Assembly: GCF_022811605.1 (NCBI RefSeq)
Contig: NZ_CP094533.1
Span: 1,302,001-1,366,000, forward strand
Length of the DNA: 64,000 nucleotides
Origin: Agromyces soli
GTDB lineage: Bacteria > Actinomycetota > Actinomycetes > Actinomycetales > Microbacteriaceae
Direction of reading: 5' to 3'
Below, piece by piece: positions 16,769-25,368 of this stretch (its first letter is position 1; each line of letters starts with the position of its first letter). The notes below the pieces were generated by a model. It searched no databases. It worked only from the letters and a program-made list of their open reading frames with translations, and was not told the DNA's origin. The position numbers and the translations under genes are program-made.

Positions 16769-17992
16769 ATGACCCCCACCCCCAGCGGCCCGCTCGCGGG
16801 CGTCCGCGTCATCGAGCTCGGCCAGTACATCTCCGGGCCGTACGCCGCGAAGCTCCTCGCCGACCTCGGCGCCGACGTCGTGAAGGTCGAGTCGCCCGAG
16901 GGCGACCCCATGCGCCGTTGGGAGGGCAGCGGGCAGATGAGCCCGCAATTCGCCGCGTACAACCGGGGCAAGCGCGCCGTCGTGCTCGACCTGAAGAGCG
17001 AAGCCGGCCTCGCCGCGCTCCTCGACCTCGCGCGCGACGCCGACGTGCTGATCGAGAACTTCCGTCCCGGGGTCGCCGCGCGCCTGGGCTTCGGCCCGGA
17101 CGTGCTCGCCCGGGTGAACCCGCGCCTCGTCTCGTGCGCCATCACCGGGTTCGGCCCCGAGGGGCCGTACGCGAAGCGCCCCGCCTACGACACGGTGATC
17201 TCGGCCGTGGGCGGCATGTACAGCCAGGTCGTGCCCGAGGATCTGCTGCGGCCGCTCGGCCCTGCCTTCTCCGACCTGCTCTCGGGCATGTCGGCCGCGC
17301 AGGCTGTGCTCGCGGCGCTGCACGCCCGCGGCGACGCCGGCCCCGGCGAGCACGTCGAGGTCTCCATGGTCGGCTCGCTGATCGACTTCCTGACCGAGGC
17401 GGCGTCGACCTACCTCGAGACCGGGCAGGTCGCCGGGCCCGACTCCCGGCCGCGCCGGGCACAGGCCTACGCGTGCCGCGGCTCCGACGGACTCGACTTC
17501 GTCATCCACATGTCGGTCCCCGAGAAGTTCTGGACCGGGCTGCTCGAGGTGCTCGAGCGCCCCGAGCTCGCCGAGGACCCCCGCTTCGCGACGCGCGAGG
17601 CCCGGGTGCGCAACTACGACGAGCTCGACGCCGAACTGAAGGCGACGACGGCGCGGATGCCCCGGCAGCACTGGCTCGACCGGCTCGTCGCGCACGACAT
17701 CCCGCACGGTCCGCTGAACACGGTGGCGCACCTCTTCGACGACCCGCAGATCGCCGCGATGCAGCTCGTCGAGGAGATCGAGGGTCCGGATGGCTCGTCC
17801 CTCCGCGTGCCCGCGCCGAGCACCCGCTTCCACCGCTCGGGCCGGCCCGCGCTCGCCGCGGCCCCGCGGCTCGGCCAGCACGGCGCCGAACTGCTCGGGG
17901 CACCGCTGCTCGGGGCACCGCTGCCCGGGGGCGCGCACGAGCAGCCCGAGGCATCCGCGACATCCGCCACCCCCGAGAGGAGCCGCGCATGA
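16769..17992 (+). CDS. CaiB/BaiF (class III) CoA-transferase
   Basis: 407-residue class III CoA-transferase, which moves CoA between organic acids. The typical opening LAGVRVIELGQYISGPYAAKLLADLGADVVKVE, the NRGKRAVVLDLKS block and the AITGFGPEGPYAKRPAYDTV region with Asp (probable acyl-anhydride-forming residue) are clear. The C-terminal 45 residues, including GAPLLGAPLPGGAH, are low complexity. It overlaps the next gene by ATGA. In context it would activate a carboxylic acid made from the imported substrate. Confidence 0.9.
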   Translation: MTPTPSGPLAGVRVIELGQYISGPYAAKLLADLGADVVKVESPEGDPMRRWEGSGQMSPQFAAYNRGKRAVVLDLKSEAGLAALLDLARDADVLIENFRPGVAARLGFGPDVLARVNPRLVSCAITGFGPEGPYAKRPAYDTVISAVGGMYSQVVPEDLLRPLGPAFSDLLSGMSAAQAVLAALHARGDAGPGEHVEVSMVGSLIDFLTEAASTYLETGQVAGPDSRPRRAQAYACRGSDGLDFVIHMSVPEKFWTGLLEVLERPELAEDPRFATREARVRNYDELDAELKATTARMPRQHWLDRLVAHDIPHGPLNTVAHLFDDPQIAAMQLVEEIEGPDGSSLRVPAPSTRFHRSGRPALAAAPRLGQHGAELLGAPLLGAPLPGGAHEQPEASATSATPERSRA

Positions 17993-18852
17993 GCCGCATC
18001 GACGAGCTCGTCGCCATCGACGTGCACACCCACCCGCAGACCGAGGAGTTCCTGCAGGCGATGGGCCGCCGCCACCAGCAGATGGCGAAGCACTTCGGCC
18101 GCGAGCGGCCGGTGGTCTCCTTCGCCGAGCAGGCCGACCAGTACCGCGAGCGCAAGATGATGGCCGTCATCGTGAACTCGGACTCCGAGACGACCTCGGG
18201 CATCCCCGGCGCGCCGAACGACCTGCTCGGCAAGGCGCAGACGGACCACCCCGACGCCTTCATCGCCTTCGCCGGCATCGACCCGTGGAAGGGCGAGGCG
18301 GCGATCGCCGAGATCCGCCGCATGCACGCCGAGTACGGCATCAAGGGCGTCGGCGAGCTGAACGCGGCCAGGCAGAAGTTCCTGCCGAACGACCGGCGCT
18401 TCTTCCCGATCTGGGAGACGTGCGCGGAGCTCGGCCTCGTGGTGATGTTCCACTCGGGCTTCCCCGGCGCGGGCGCCGGTACCCCGGGCGGCGGCGGCTA
18501 CCGGCTCGAGAACTCGCGGCCGGTGCCGTACCTCGACGACGTCGCGGCCGAGTTCCCCGAGCTGAAGATCATCAGCGCGCACCCCGCCTGGCCGTGGCAC
18601 CTCGAGAACCTCGCGATGGTGTGGCACAAGTCGAACGTGTACCTCGACCTCTCGGGCTGGGCGCCGAAGTACCTGCCGCCGGAGGTGGTCCGCTACGCGG
18701 ACTCGCTCATCACCGATCGGGTGCTGTTCGGCTCGGACTGGCCCGTGATGACCCCCGACCGCTGGATGACGGAGTTCGCCGAGCTGCCGTTCAAGCCCGA
18801 GTCGCGGCAGAAGATCCTGCTCGACAACGCGCGCGCCCTGTTCGGCATCTGA
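17989..18852 (+). CDS. Amidohydrolase-2 family (ACMSD/LigJ-like) hydrolase, decarboxylase or hydratase
   Basis: 287-residue TIM-barrel metalloenzyme of the amidohydrolase-related family. Metal/catalytic residues appear as DVHTHP (His-x-His), VMFHSG (His), ISAHPAWPW (His) and LFGSDWP (Asp). Family members decarboxylate aromatic or ring-cleaved acids (ACMSD, gamma-resorcylate decarboxylase) or hydrate oxalomesaconate (LigJ). Being between a CoA-transferase and a LigAB-like dioxygenase favours ring-cleavage chemistry. It overlaps the CoA-transferase by ATGA. Confidence 0.85.
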   Translation: MSRIDELVAIDVHTHPQTEEFLQAMGRRHQQMAKHFGRERPVVSFAEQADQYRERKMMAVIVNSDSETTSGIPGAPNDLLGKAQTDHPDAFIAFAGIDPWKGEAAIAEIRRMHAEYGIKGVGELNAARQKFLPNDRRFFPIWETCAELGLVVMFHSGFPGAGAGTPGGGGYRLENSRPVPYLDDVAAEFPELKIISAHPAWPWHLENLAMVWHKSNVYLDLSGWAPKYLPPEVVRYADSLITDRVLFGSDWPVMTPDRWMTEFAELPFKPESRQKILLDNARALFGI

Positions 18853-18898
18853 GCCGCGCCCCGACCCCGCATCCCCTCGCACCTCCGGAAGGACCCAC

Positions 18899-19741
18899 AT
18901 GGCCGAGCTCGTCCTGGCGGCAGCCACGCCGCACAACCCGCTGCTCTGGCGGGCGATGAACGATCCGGTGCCCGACGACCTGCAGCCGATCGCGGCGAAC
19001 TTCGCCCGCATCCGCGAGGCGGTCGCGGCGCACGAGGTCGACGTGCTCGTCGTCATCGGCACCGATCACGTGCGGCAGTTCTTCTACGACAACTCGCCGG
19101 CGTTCGTCGTCGGCAAGGCCGAGTCGTACCACGGCACCTGGGAGAACGAGGTGCGCACCTTCGGCATGGAGTACGTGGAGCTCGCCGGGCACCGGGAGCT
19201 CGCCGACGAGATCACGGGGCGCACGGTGCTGCCCGAGACGATCGACCTCGCCGTGAGCCTGGAGTGGCGACTCGACCACAGCTACGTCATCCCGCTGCAG
19301 TACGTGCGGCCCGAGCTCGACCTGCCGGTCGTGCCGATCCACACGAACGCCTCGATGCCGCCGGTGCCCTCGGTGCGCCGCTTCGTGGCGCTCGGCGAGC
19401 ACCTGCGCGACGCGATCGAGCGCTGGGACTCGGACGCCCGCGTCGCGATCCTCACCTCCGGGCACATGGCCAACGACGTCGGCGGGCCGCGCACCTTCGC
19501 GGGCTCACCGGACCCGGACTTCGACGAGGCGGCCGCCTCGTGGATGCGCGACGGCGACCTCGAGGGGGCCATCCGCGTCTGCAGCGACTTCCAGCGTCTG
19601 CTGGAGGCGGGCTGCATGACGTACCAGTACCTGAACGCGGTGGCGGCGCTCGCGGCGATGGGCGGCCGTCCGGCCGACTTCGCCGAGGTGACGCCCTCGC
19701 GGTTCGCCTCGAGTCCGTTCTTCCTGTGGGGGAGCCGCTGA
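18899..19741 (+). CDS. LigB-type class III extradiol dioxygenase catalytic subunit
   Basis: 280-residue protein of the LigB family, which cleaves dihydroxylated rings with Fe(II) and O2. The N-terminal His12 (ATPHNPLL), the His of IGTDH and the His of TSGHMAND match the first two iron ligands and the acid/base His of protocatechuate 4,5-dioxygenase. The third ligand, a Glu in LigB, is not obvious: the aligned stretch reads CMTYQYLN. It could bind metal differently or act on another substrate. GGAAGGA at 18887-18893 sets the start. The small subunit follows with TGATG overlap. Confidence 0.82.
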   Translation: MAELVLAAATPHNPLLWRAMNDPVPDDLQPIAANFARIREAVAAHEVDVLVVIGTDHVRQFFYDNSPAFVVGKAESYHGTWENEVRTFGMEYVELAGHRELADEITGRTVLPETIDLAVSLEWRLDHSYVIPLQYVRPELDLPVVPIHTNASMPPVPSVRRFVALGEHLRDAIERWDSDARVAILTSGHMANDVGGPRTFAGSPDPDFDEAAASWMRDGDLEGAIRVCSDFQRLLEAGCMTYQYLNAVAALAAMGGRPADFAEVTPSRFASSPFFLWGSR

Positions 19742-20088
19742 TGAGCAAGTACATCGTCGACAAGTTCATCCGCGCGGTGGAGCTCAGCGATGCGGCGGTC
19801 GCGGCGTACGTCGCCGACCCGGGCGGCGTCGTGGACGCCTGGCTCGCCGGGGGCGGCGGGCCGACGGGACCGAGCGACGACCGGCAGCTCACCCCGGCCG
19901 AGCGGGATGCCTTCGCCGCCCGCGACTTCGAGGCGCTCTACGCGCTCGGCGCGCACCCGTATCTGCTGTGGCACTTCACGGAGGCGGTGTACGAGCACGA
20001 GTACACGCCCGACTCCGGCTGGCGCGAACTCGTCGAACGCTACCGCGCGGCCGTGGCGCCGCAGGGGATCGTCGACTACATCCCGTAG
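19741..20088 (+). CDS. LigA-like small subunit of the extradiol dioxygenase
   Basis: 115-residue all-helical protein like the alpha chain of protocatechuate 4,5-dioxygenase. The motif RDFEALYALGAHPYLLWHF is the family signature, and the subunit normally caps the active site of LigB. Start ATG 19741 overlaps the ligB-like stop by one base. It is the last gene of the rightward unit of the island. Confidence 0.85.
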   Translation: MSKYIVDKFIRAVELSDAAVAAYVADPGGVVDAWLAGGGGPTGPSDDRQLTPAERDAFAARDFEALYALGAHPYLLWHFTEAVYEHEYTPDSGWRELVERYRAAVAPQGIVDYIP

Positions 20089-20121
20089 TCGGGAGCGTCC
20101 CCAGCGCGGCAGCGGCCGCCG

Positions 20122-20445
20122 CTACTCCTCGACGCCCGGATCGCCGCCGCGGAGGCCGCCGTCGTCGGAATCGGTCATCGGCTCGCCGCGTTCGGCGGGA
20201 CCGGTGCCCGGCACGGGGCCGTCGCGACCGGTGTCGGCCCGGTCGATCGGCTGGGTGGTGCCCAGCGCGTCGTCATCGTCGTCGTCGACGCGTCGCTCCG
20301 CGTCGGGGACGACGGCGTTCTCCGGCAGCTCCGAGTCGACGTACGAGCCCTCGCCCTCCTCGGGCACGTACTCCTCGCCCGGGATCTGCGACTCCACGTA
20401 GGAGCCGGCGTCCTCTTCGGGCACCCAGTCTTCGTTCCTCGACAT
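20122..20445 (-). CDS. Small acidic hypothetical protein with internal repeat
   Basis: 107 residues, strongly acidic, no membrane segment. Two imperfect copies of W/YVPEE-GSYV-E/D-S-Q/E-I/L-P lie in the first half, then a D-run (VDDDDDDAL) and a Gly/Pro-rich end. GGGGAGG upstream supports ATG 20445; a longer in-frame start would read through the promoter region. Probably disordered. No function recognised. It is convergent with the ligA-like gene. Confidence 0.6.
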   Translation of the reverse strand: MSRNEDWVPEEDAGSYVESQIPGEEYVPEEGEGSYVDSELPENAVVPDAERRVDDDDDDALGTTQPIDRADTGRDGPVPGTGPAERGEPMTDSDDGGLRGGDPGVEE

Positions 20446-20562
20446 CGCGGCCTCCCCTGCTGGCGTTGTGCGGTGGACGAGGCCCACGCTCGCAGGCGCG
20501 GCCGACCGCGGCAACGGGCTTGACACCCGGTGCAGGAACGCCGTACCCGGCACCCGCCTCCC

Positions 20563-20596
20563 GACTTGCCCGACGTTCATGAACGTCGGGCAGGTC
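20563..20596. repeat. 34-nt palindrome (PAL34), copy A
   Basis: Arms GACTTGCCCGACGTTC and GAACGTCGGGCAGGTC around a central AT, one mismatch (T/G wobble). It lies between cofD (ending 20614) and the acidic-protein gene and could serve as cofD terminator. Confidence 0.8.
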
Positions 20597-20613
20597 GGAG
20601 TGGGGTGGCCGGC

Positions 20614-21651
20614 TCAGGAGTGCAGGGCGCTCGCGAGGTCGAGGGCGGCGCCGGCGACGGCGGCCGAGGTATCGGGGTCGCGCATCCAGAGCGGCGCGGC
20701 GTGCGCGCGGAGACCGGATGCCTCGAGCGCGGGCACGGCCGCGGCATCCGCGTCGTCGACGAGCCAGCCGTCGATGAGTCCGCCGCTCGAGCGGGCGCCG
20801 TAGTGCCGGGCGACCGCCGCGGCATCCGTCTCCACGCCGATCGCGGCGAGGCACGCGTCGGCCATGCCGCGCACCACCTTGCCGCCGATGATCGGCGAGA
20901 CGCCGACGACGCGCGCCGCGGTGGCGCGCAGGGCCTCGGCGATGCCGGGGATCGCGGTGATCGTGCCGATCGACACGACCGGATTGGAGGGCGCCAGGAG
21001 CACGACGTCGGCGCCGGCGATCGCTTCGACGACGCCGGGCGCGGGTCGGGCCTCAGTGATATTCCGCTGCCGGAATGCGCTCGCGGGCAGGCTCGCCCGG
21101 TGCCGTGTCCACCACTCCTGGAAGTGCAGCTCGCGGCGGCCGTCGTCGGTCGGCTCGGCGATCTCCACCCAGGTGTCGACTTCGGTATCGGTCGCGGGCA
21201 GCAGGTGCACGCCGAGCGGCCAGCGGCGCTGCAGGCGCTCGCCGATCTCGGAGGGGCTGAGGCCCTCGCGAAGCCAGGAGGTGCGCGCGAGGTGCGTGCC
21301 GAGGTCGAGGTCGCCGAGGGTGAACCACGGCCAGCCCACGCCCCATTCGCGCAGCTCCGCCGCGACGCGCTCGGACTCGCCGGCCCGGCCCCAGCCGCGC
21401 TCGGCGTCGTTCACGCCGGCGAGGGCGTAGAGCAGCGAGTCGAAGTCGGGCATGAGCCGGACGCCCGCGAGCCAGACGTCGTCGCCGGTGTTCACGACGA
21501 CCGACACCTGATCGTCCGGCGTCGGCCGGTCGGGCGGGACGGATGCCCCGGGCAGCGGCTCGGCGCGGGCCGCCCGGCGCCGCAGTTCCTCCCTGAGCCC
21601 GCGCACGAAGCGCGAGCCGCCGACGCCGCCGGCGAGCACGGTGATCCTCAC
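20614..21651 (-). CDS. cofD: 2-phospho-L-lactate (PEP) transferase CofD/FbiA
   Basis: 345-residue CofD-family enzyme that joins the CofC-activated phospholactate or phosphoenolpyruvate unit to Fo, making (dehydro-)F420-0. Conserved elements are LAGGVGGSRFVRGL at the N terminus, NTGDDVWLAGVRLMPDFDSLLYALAG, and APSNPVVSIGTI and GVSPIIGGKVVRGMAD near the C terminus. The GTG start lies 6 nt behind TACGCT, so it is probably leaderless. cofE/fbiB and fbiC are not in the window. Confidence 0.95.
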   Translation of the reverse strand: MRITVLAGGVGGSRFVRGLREELRRRAARAEPLPGASVPPDRPTPDDQVSVVVNTGDDVWLAGVRLMPDFDSLLYALAGVNDAERGWGRAGESERVAAELREWGVGWPWFTLGDLDLGTHLARTSWLREGLSPSEIGERLQRRWPLGVHLLPATDTEVDTWVEIAEPTDDGRRELHFQEWWTRHRASLPASAFRQRNITEARPAPGVVEAIAGADVVLLAPSNPVVSIGTITAIPGIAEALRATAARVVGVSPIIGGKVVRGMADACLAAIGVETDAAAVARHYGARSSGGLIDGWLVDDADAAAVPALEASGLRAHAAPLWMRDPDTSAAVAGAALDLASALHS

Positions 21652-21657
21652 GGCTCC

Positions 21658-21663
21658 AGCGTA
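21658..21663 (-). promoter_or_regulatory. -10 box, leaderless start of cofD
   Basis: TACGCT on the minus strand, 6 nt before GTG 21651. Confidence 0.5.
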
Positions 21664-21822
21664 GGCGGCGCGGCGTGCACGTCCGGCGCGTCCCGAGCAT
21701 CCGCGCCACGTCGACGCGTGCTCATCCGAGCAATCCATTGCCCGGAGCCGCGCCCCGGGAGAGGATGAGCCGAACAGGAACCATGAGCCACGAGTGCACG
21801 ACGACGTGCGGCAGGAGGCAGC

Positions 21823-22671
21823 ATGACCATCGTTCGAGCGGCGATCACGCAGACGAGCTGGACCGGAGACAAAGCGTCCATGCTCGACAAGCACGAGCAG
21901 TTCGCGCGGGAGGCCGCGGGGCAGGGCGCAGAGGTCGTCTGCTTCCAGGAGCTCTTCTACGGCCCCTACTTCGGCATCACGCAGGAGCAGAAGTACTACC
22001 GCTTCGCGGAGCAGGCCGACGGCCCCATCGTGCAGCGCTTCGCCGCGGTCGCGAAGGAGCTCGGCACCGTCATGGTGCTGCCGATCTACGAGGAGGCGGA
22101 GACGGGGGTGTACTACAACACCTCGGTGCTCGTCGACGCCGACGGCACGATCCTCGGCAAGTACCGCAAGCACCATCTGCCGCACCTCGACCGCTTCTGG
22201 GAGAAGTTCTACTTCCGGCCGGGCAACCTCGGCTATCCGGTCTTCGACAGCGCGGTAGGCCGCATCGGCATGTACATCTGCTACGACCGGCACTTCCCGG
22301 AGGGCTGGCGCGAGCTCGGCCTGAACGACGCGCACATGGTGTTCAACCCGAACGCGACGAAGCCCGGGCTCTCGAACCGGCTGTGGGAGGTCGAGGGGCC
22401 GTGCGCCGCCGTCGCGAACGGCTACTTCGTGCTGCAGCCGAACCGCGTCGGGCGCGAGGACAACGAGTACGGCGAGCTCGCCGTCGACTTCTACGGCACG
22501 AGCCAGGTGATCGACCCCCGCGGCAACTTCGTCGGTGAGCGCGGCTCGGGGGAGCACGAGGAGCTCCTCGTGCGCGACCTCGACCTCGACATGGTGCGGC
22601 AGATGCGCGACGACTGGCAGTTCTACCGCGACCGCCGGCCCGACTCGTACACCCGGATCGCGCAGCCGTGA
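21823..22671 (+). CDS. Nitrilase-superfamily amidohydrolase, probable beta-ureidopropionase
   Basis: 282-residue carbon-nitrogen hydrolase. The Glu-Lys-Cys triad is visible: FQELFYGPYF (Glu), GKYRKHHLPH (Lys), MYICYDRHFPE (Cys). Length and the WEKFYFRPGN and NPNATKPGLSNRLWEVE blocks match N-carbamoyl-beta-alanine/N-carbamoyl amino acid amidohydrolases. It would release beta-alanine, CO2 and ammonia from the product of the dihydropyrimidinase encoded next. AGGAGG at 21813-21818 precedes ATG 21823. It heads the pyrimidine-type operon. Confidence 0.88.
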   Translation: MTIVRAAITQTSWTGDKASMLDKHEQFAREAAGQGAEVVCFQELFYGPYFGITQEQKYYRFAEQADGPIVQRFAAVAKELGTVMVLPIYEEAETGVYYNTSVLVDADGTILGKYRKHHLPHLDRFWEKFYFRPGNLGYPVFDSAVGRIGMYICYDRHFPEGWRELGLNDAHMVFNPNATKPGLSNRLWEVEGPCAAVANGYFVLQPNRVGREDNEYGELAVDFYGTSQVIDPRGNFVGERGSGEHEELLVRDLDLDMVRQMRDDWQFYRDRRPDSYTRIAQP

Positions 22672-22687
22672 CCCGACCGATGCAGCA

Positions 22688-22714
22688 GCCCTTCGACCAG
22701 CTCAGGGAGCCAGG
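22688..22714. repeat. CTTCGAC..GCTCAGGGA intergenic repeat, copy 1
   Basis: GCCCTTCGACCAGCTCAGGG begins at 22688. The AGGGAG within the repeat also serves as ribosome-binding region of the dihydropyrimidinase gene (ATG 22718). Confidence 0.6.
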
Positions 22715-22717
22715 ACC

Positions 22718-24181
22718 ATGACCACGACCCTCATCTCGGGCGGCACCGTCGTCGGCGCGACCGGGCGCGGCGCCGCCGACGTGCTCGTCGACGGCGAGCG
22801 CATCGTCGCCGTGCTGGAGCCCGGCAGCGAGCTCCTCGGCGCCGAGCTCGCCCGCTCGGTCGACCGGGTGATCGACGCGAGCGGCAAGTACGTCATCCCC
22901 GGCGGGATCGACGCGCACACGCACATGCAGCTGCCGTTCGGCGGCACCGAGGCGTCGGACACCTTCGAGACCGGCACCCGGGCTGCCGCGCACGGCGGCA
23001 CCACGACCATCATCGACTTCGCCGTGCAGCGGTACGGCGAGCGGGTCGAGGACGGGCTCGCGGCCTGGCACGAGAAGGCGGCCGGCGAGTGCGCCGTCGA
23101 CTACGGCTTCCACCAGATCATCGGCGGCGTCGACGAGGCATCCCTCCAGGCCATGCGAAAGCTGCCCGACGAGGGCATCACGAGCTTCAAGCTCTTCATG
23201 GCCTACCCCGGCGTGTTCTACTCCGACGACGCGCAGGTGCTGCGGGCCATGCAGGTCTCCCGCGAGACCGGCATGCTCACGATGATGCACGCCGAGAACG
23301 GGCCCGCGATCGACGTGCTCGCCGAGCAGCTCGTCGAGCAGCGCAAGACCGACCCCTACTTCCACGGCATCGCCCGCGCCTGGGAGATGGAGGAGGAGGC
23401 GACCCATCGCGCCATCATGCTCGCGAAGCTCACGGGCGCCCCGCTCTACGTCGTGCACGTCTCGGCGAAGCAGGCGGTCGAGCAGCTCGCCTGGGCCCGC
23501 GATCACGGCCAGCACGTGTTCGGCGAGACCTGCCCGCAGTACCTCTACCTCTCGCTGGAGGAGCAGCTCGGCGCCTCCAGCGAGCAGTGGGGGGCCTTCG
23601 AGGGGGCGAAGTGGGTGTGCTCGACACCGCTGCGCAGTCGCGAGGAGCGCCACCAGGACGCGATGTGGCAGGCGCTGCGCACGAACGACCTGCAGATGGT
23701 CTCGACCGACCACTGCCCGTTCTGCATGAAGGACCAGAAGGAGCTCGGCCTCGGCGACTTCCGCAAGATCCCGAACGGGATCGGCTCGGTCGAGCACCGC
23801 ATGGACCTCATGTACCAGGGCGTCGTCACGGGGGAGCTCACCCTCGAGCGCTGGGTCGAGCTCACGAGCACGACGCCGGCGCGGATGTTCGGGCTCGCCG
23901 GGCGCAAGGGCGCGATCCAGCCCGGGGCCGACGCGGACCTCGTCGTCTACGACCCGAACGGGCGCACGACGATCGGCATGCCGGTCGACGCGCAGGGCAA
24001 CCCGACCGGCCGCACGCACCACATGAACATGGACCACTCCGCGTGGGAGGGCTTCGAGGTCGACGGCCACGTCGACGTCGTGCTGTCCCGGGGCAAGGTC
24101 GTCGTCGAGGGCGACGAGTACCTCGGCCGCAAGGGCGACGGCCGCTACCTGAAGCGGGGGCTGTCGAGCTACGTGAGTTGA
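22718..24181 (+). CDS. hydA: Dihydropyrimidinase (D-hydantoinase)
   Basis: 487-residue cyclic amidohydrolase opening dihydrouracil/dihydrothymine or hydantoins to N-carbamoyl amino acids. Metal ligands: GIDAHTHMQLPFGG (His-x-His), the Lys in TSFKLFMAYPG expected to be carbamylated, MMHAEN, YVVHVSAK and STDHCPF. The PNGIGSVEHRMDL stereochemistry-loop segment is as in bacterial dihydropyrimidinases. It follows the nitrilase gene by 46 bp, and a cluster of palindromic repeats follows its stop. Confidence 0.92.
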   Translation: MTTTLISGGTVVGATGRGAADVLVDGERIVAVLEPGSELLGAELARSVDRVIDASGKYVIPGGIDAHTHMQLPFGGTEASDTFETGTRAAAHGGTTTIIDFAVQRYGERVEDGLAAWHEKAAGECAVDYGFHQIIGGVDEASLQAMRKLPDEGITSFKLFMAYPGVFYSDDAQVLRAMQVSRETGMLTMMHAENGPAIDVLAEQLVEQRKTDPYFHGIARAWEMEEEATHRAIMLAKLTGAPLYVVHVSAKQAVEQLAWARDHGQHVFGETCPQYLYLSLEEQLGASSEQWGAFEGAKWVCSTPLRSREERHQDAMWQALRTNDLQMVSTDHCPFCMKDQKELGLGDFRKIPNGIGSVEHRMDLMYQGVVTGELTLERWVELTSTTPARMFGLAGRKGAIQPGADADLVVYDPNGRTTIGMPVDAQGNPTGRTHHMNMDHSAWEGFEVDGHVDVVLSRGKVVVEGDEYLGRKGDGRYLKRGLSSYVS

Positions 24182-24187
24182 GGAGTG

Positions 24188-24285
24188 GTTCGCTGAGCCC
24201 GTCGAAGCGCTGGTGCGCTGAGTTCGTCGAAGCGCCCCTTCGACGGGCTCAGGGAACCAGGGCCCTTCGACGGGCTCAGGGAAGC
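24188..24285. repeat. Cluster of CTTCGAC..GCTCAGGGA repeats, four copies in both orientations
   Basis: Two minus-oriented units (24191-24210, 24217-24236) and two plus-oriented units (about 24236-24258, 24263-24282) are placed head to head, so the transcript can fold into hairpins between hydA and the LLM gene. This fills most of the 127-bp gap. Confidence 0.7.
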
Positions 24286-24308
24286 AACGAAGAACGGAGG
24301 CACCACCC

Positions 24309-25325
24309 ATGGACTTCGGCGTCGTCCTGCAGACGAACCCGCCCGCTTCGCGGACCGTGCACCTCGCGAAGCTCGCCGAGCAGTTCGGCTTCTCGCACGT
24401 GTGGACGTTCGACTCGCACCTGCTCTGGGAGGAGCCGTACGTCATCCACTCCCAGATCCTCGCGGAGACCCGGCGGGTGATCGTCGGGCCGTTCGTCACG
24501 AACCCGGCGACCCGTGACTGGACGGTCACGGCGAGCGTCTTCGCGACGCTCAACGAGATGTACGGCAACCGCACGATCTGCGGCATCGGCCGAGGCGACT
24601 CGGCCGTGCGGGTGACGAACGGCAAACCGACCACGATGGCCGAGCTGCGCGAGTCGATCCACGTCATCCGCGAGCTCGCGAACTCCCGCGCCGTGGAGTT
24701 CAACGGCGCGACGCTGCAGTTCCCCTGGTCGCTCGGCTCCCGGCTCGACGTGTGGGTCGCGGCGTACGGGCCGATGGCGCTGAAGCTCGCCGGAGAGGTG
24801 GGCGACGGCTTCATCCTGCAGCTCGCCGACCTCGACATCGCGGCGTGGATGATCCGCACGGTGCGGAACGCCGCCGAGGCCGCCGGGCGCGACCCCGACG
24901 AGATCGCGTTCTGCGTCGCGGCGCCCATGTACATCGGCGACGACCGCGAGCACATGCGCGAGCAGTGCCGCTGGTTCGGCGGCATGGTCGGCAACCACGT
25001 CGCCGACCTCGTCGCCCGCTACGGCGAGCACGGGCAGGTGCCGGAGGCGCTGACGGAGTACATCCGCGGTCGCGAGGGCTACGACTACAACAGCCACGGC
25101 CGGGCGTCCAACGACCACGTCGACTTCGTGCCCGACGAGATCGTTGAGCGCTTCTGCCTGCTCGGCCCGCCGGAGGAGCACATCGAGAAGCTGCAGCGGC
25201 TCGCTGAGCTCGGCGTGGACCAGTTCGCCGGGTACCTGCAGCACGACAACAAGGAGGAGACCCTGCGCGTCTACGGCGAGCAGGTGATCCCGGCGCTCCG
25301 CGAGCATCTCGTGGCGAAGCGCTGA
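24309..25325 (+). CDS. LLM-class oxidoreductase, TIGR03842-like (CPS_4043 family)
   Basis: 338-residue LLM enzyme. DFGVVLQTNPPAS at the start, VGPFVTNPATRDWTVTASVFATLNEMYGN, GIGRGDSAVRV and EQCRWFGGMVGNHVADLVARYG are what I recognise as features of the TIGR03842 family, which often sits beside dihydropyrimidinase genes. CGGAGG ends 8 nt before ATG 24309. In this operon no dihydropyrimidine dehydrogenase is present, so it may carry out or replace ring reduction; whether it uses F420 or FMN is not visible. Confident family call, speculative role. Confidence 0.88.
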   Translation: MDFGVVLQTNPPASRTVHLAKLAEQFGFSHVWTFDSHLLWEEPYVIHSQILAETRRVIVGPFVTNPATRDWTVTASVFATLNEMYGNRTICGIGRGDSAVRVTNGKPTTMAELRESIHVIRELANSRAVEFNGATLQFPWSLGSRLDVWVAAYGPMALKLAGEVGDGFILQLADLDIAAWMIRTVRNAAEAAGRDPDEIAFCVAAPMYIGDDREHMREQCRWFGGMVGNHVADLVARYGEHGQVPEALTEYIRGREGYDYNSHGRASNDHVDFVPDEIVERFCLLGPPEEHIEKLQRLAELGVDQFAGYLQHDNKEETLRVYGEQVIPALREHLVAKR

Positions 25326-25368
25326 CCCCCGAGCCGAGCACCCAGTCGATCACCGAACGGAGCGAATC

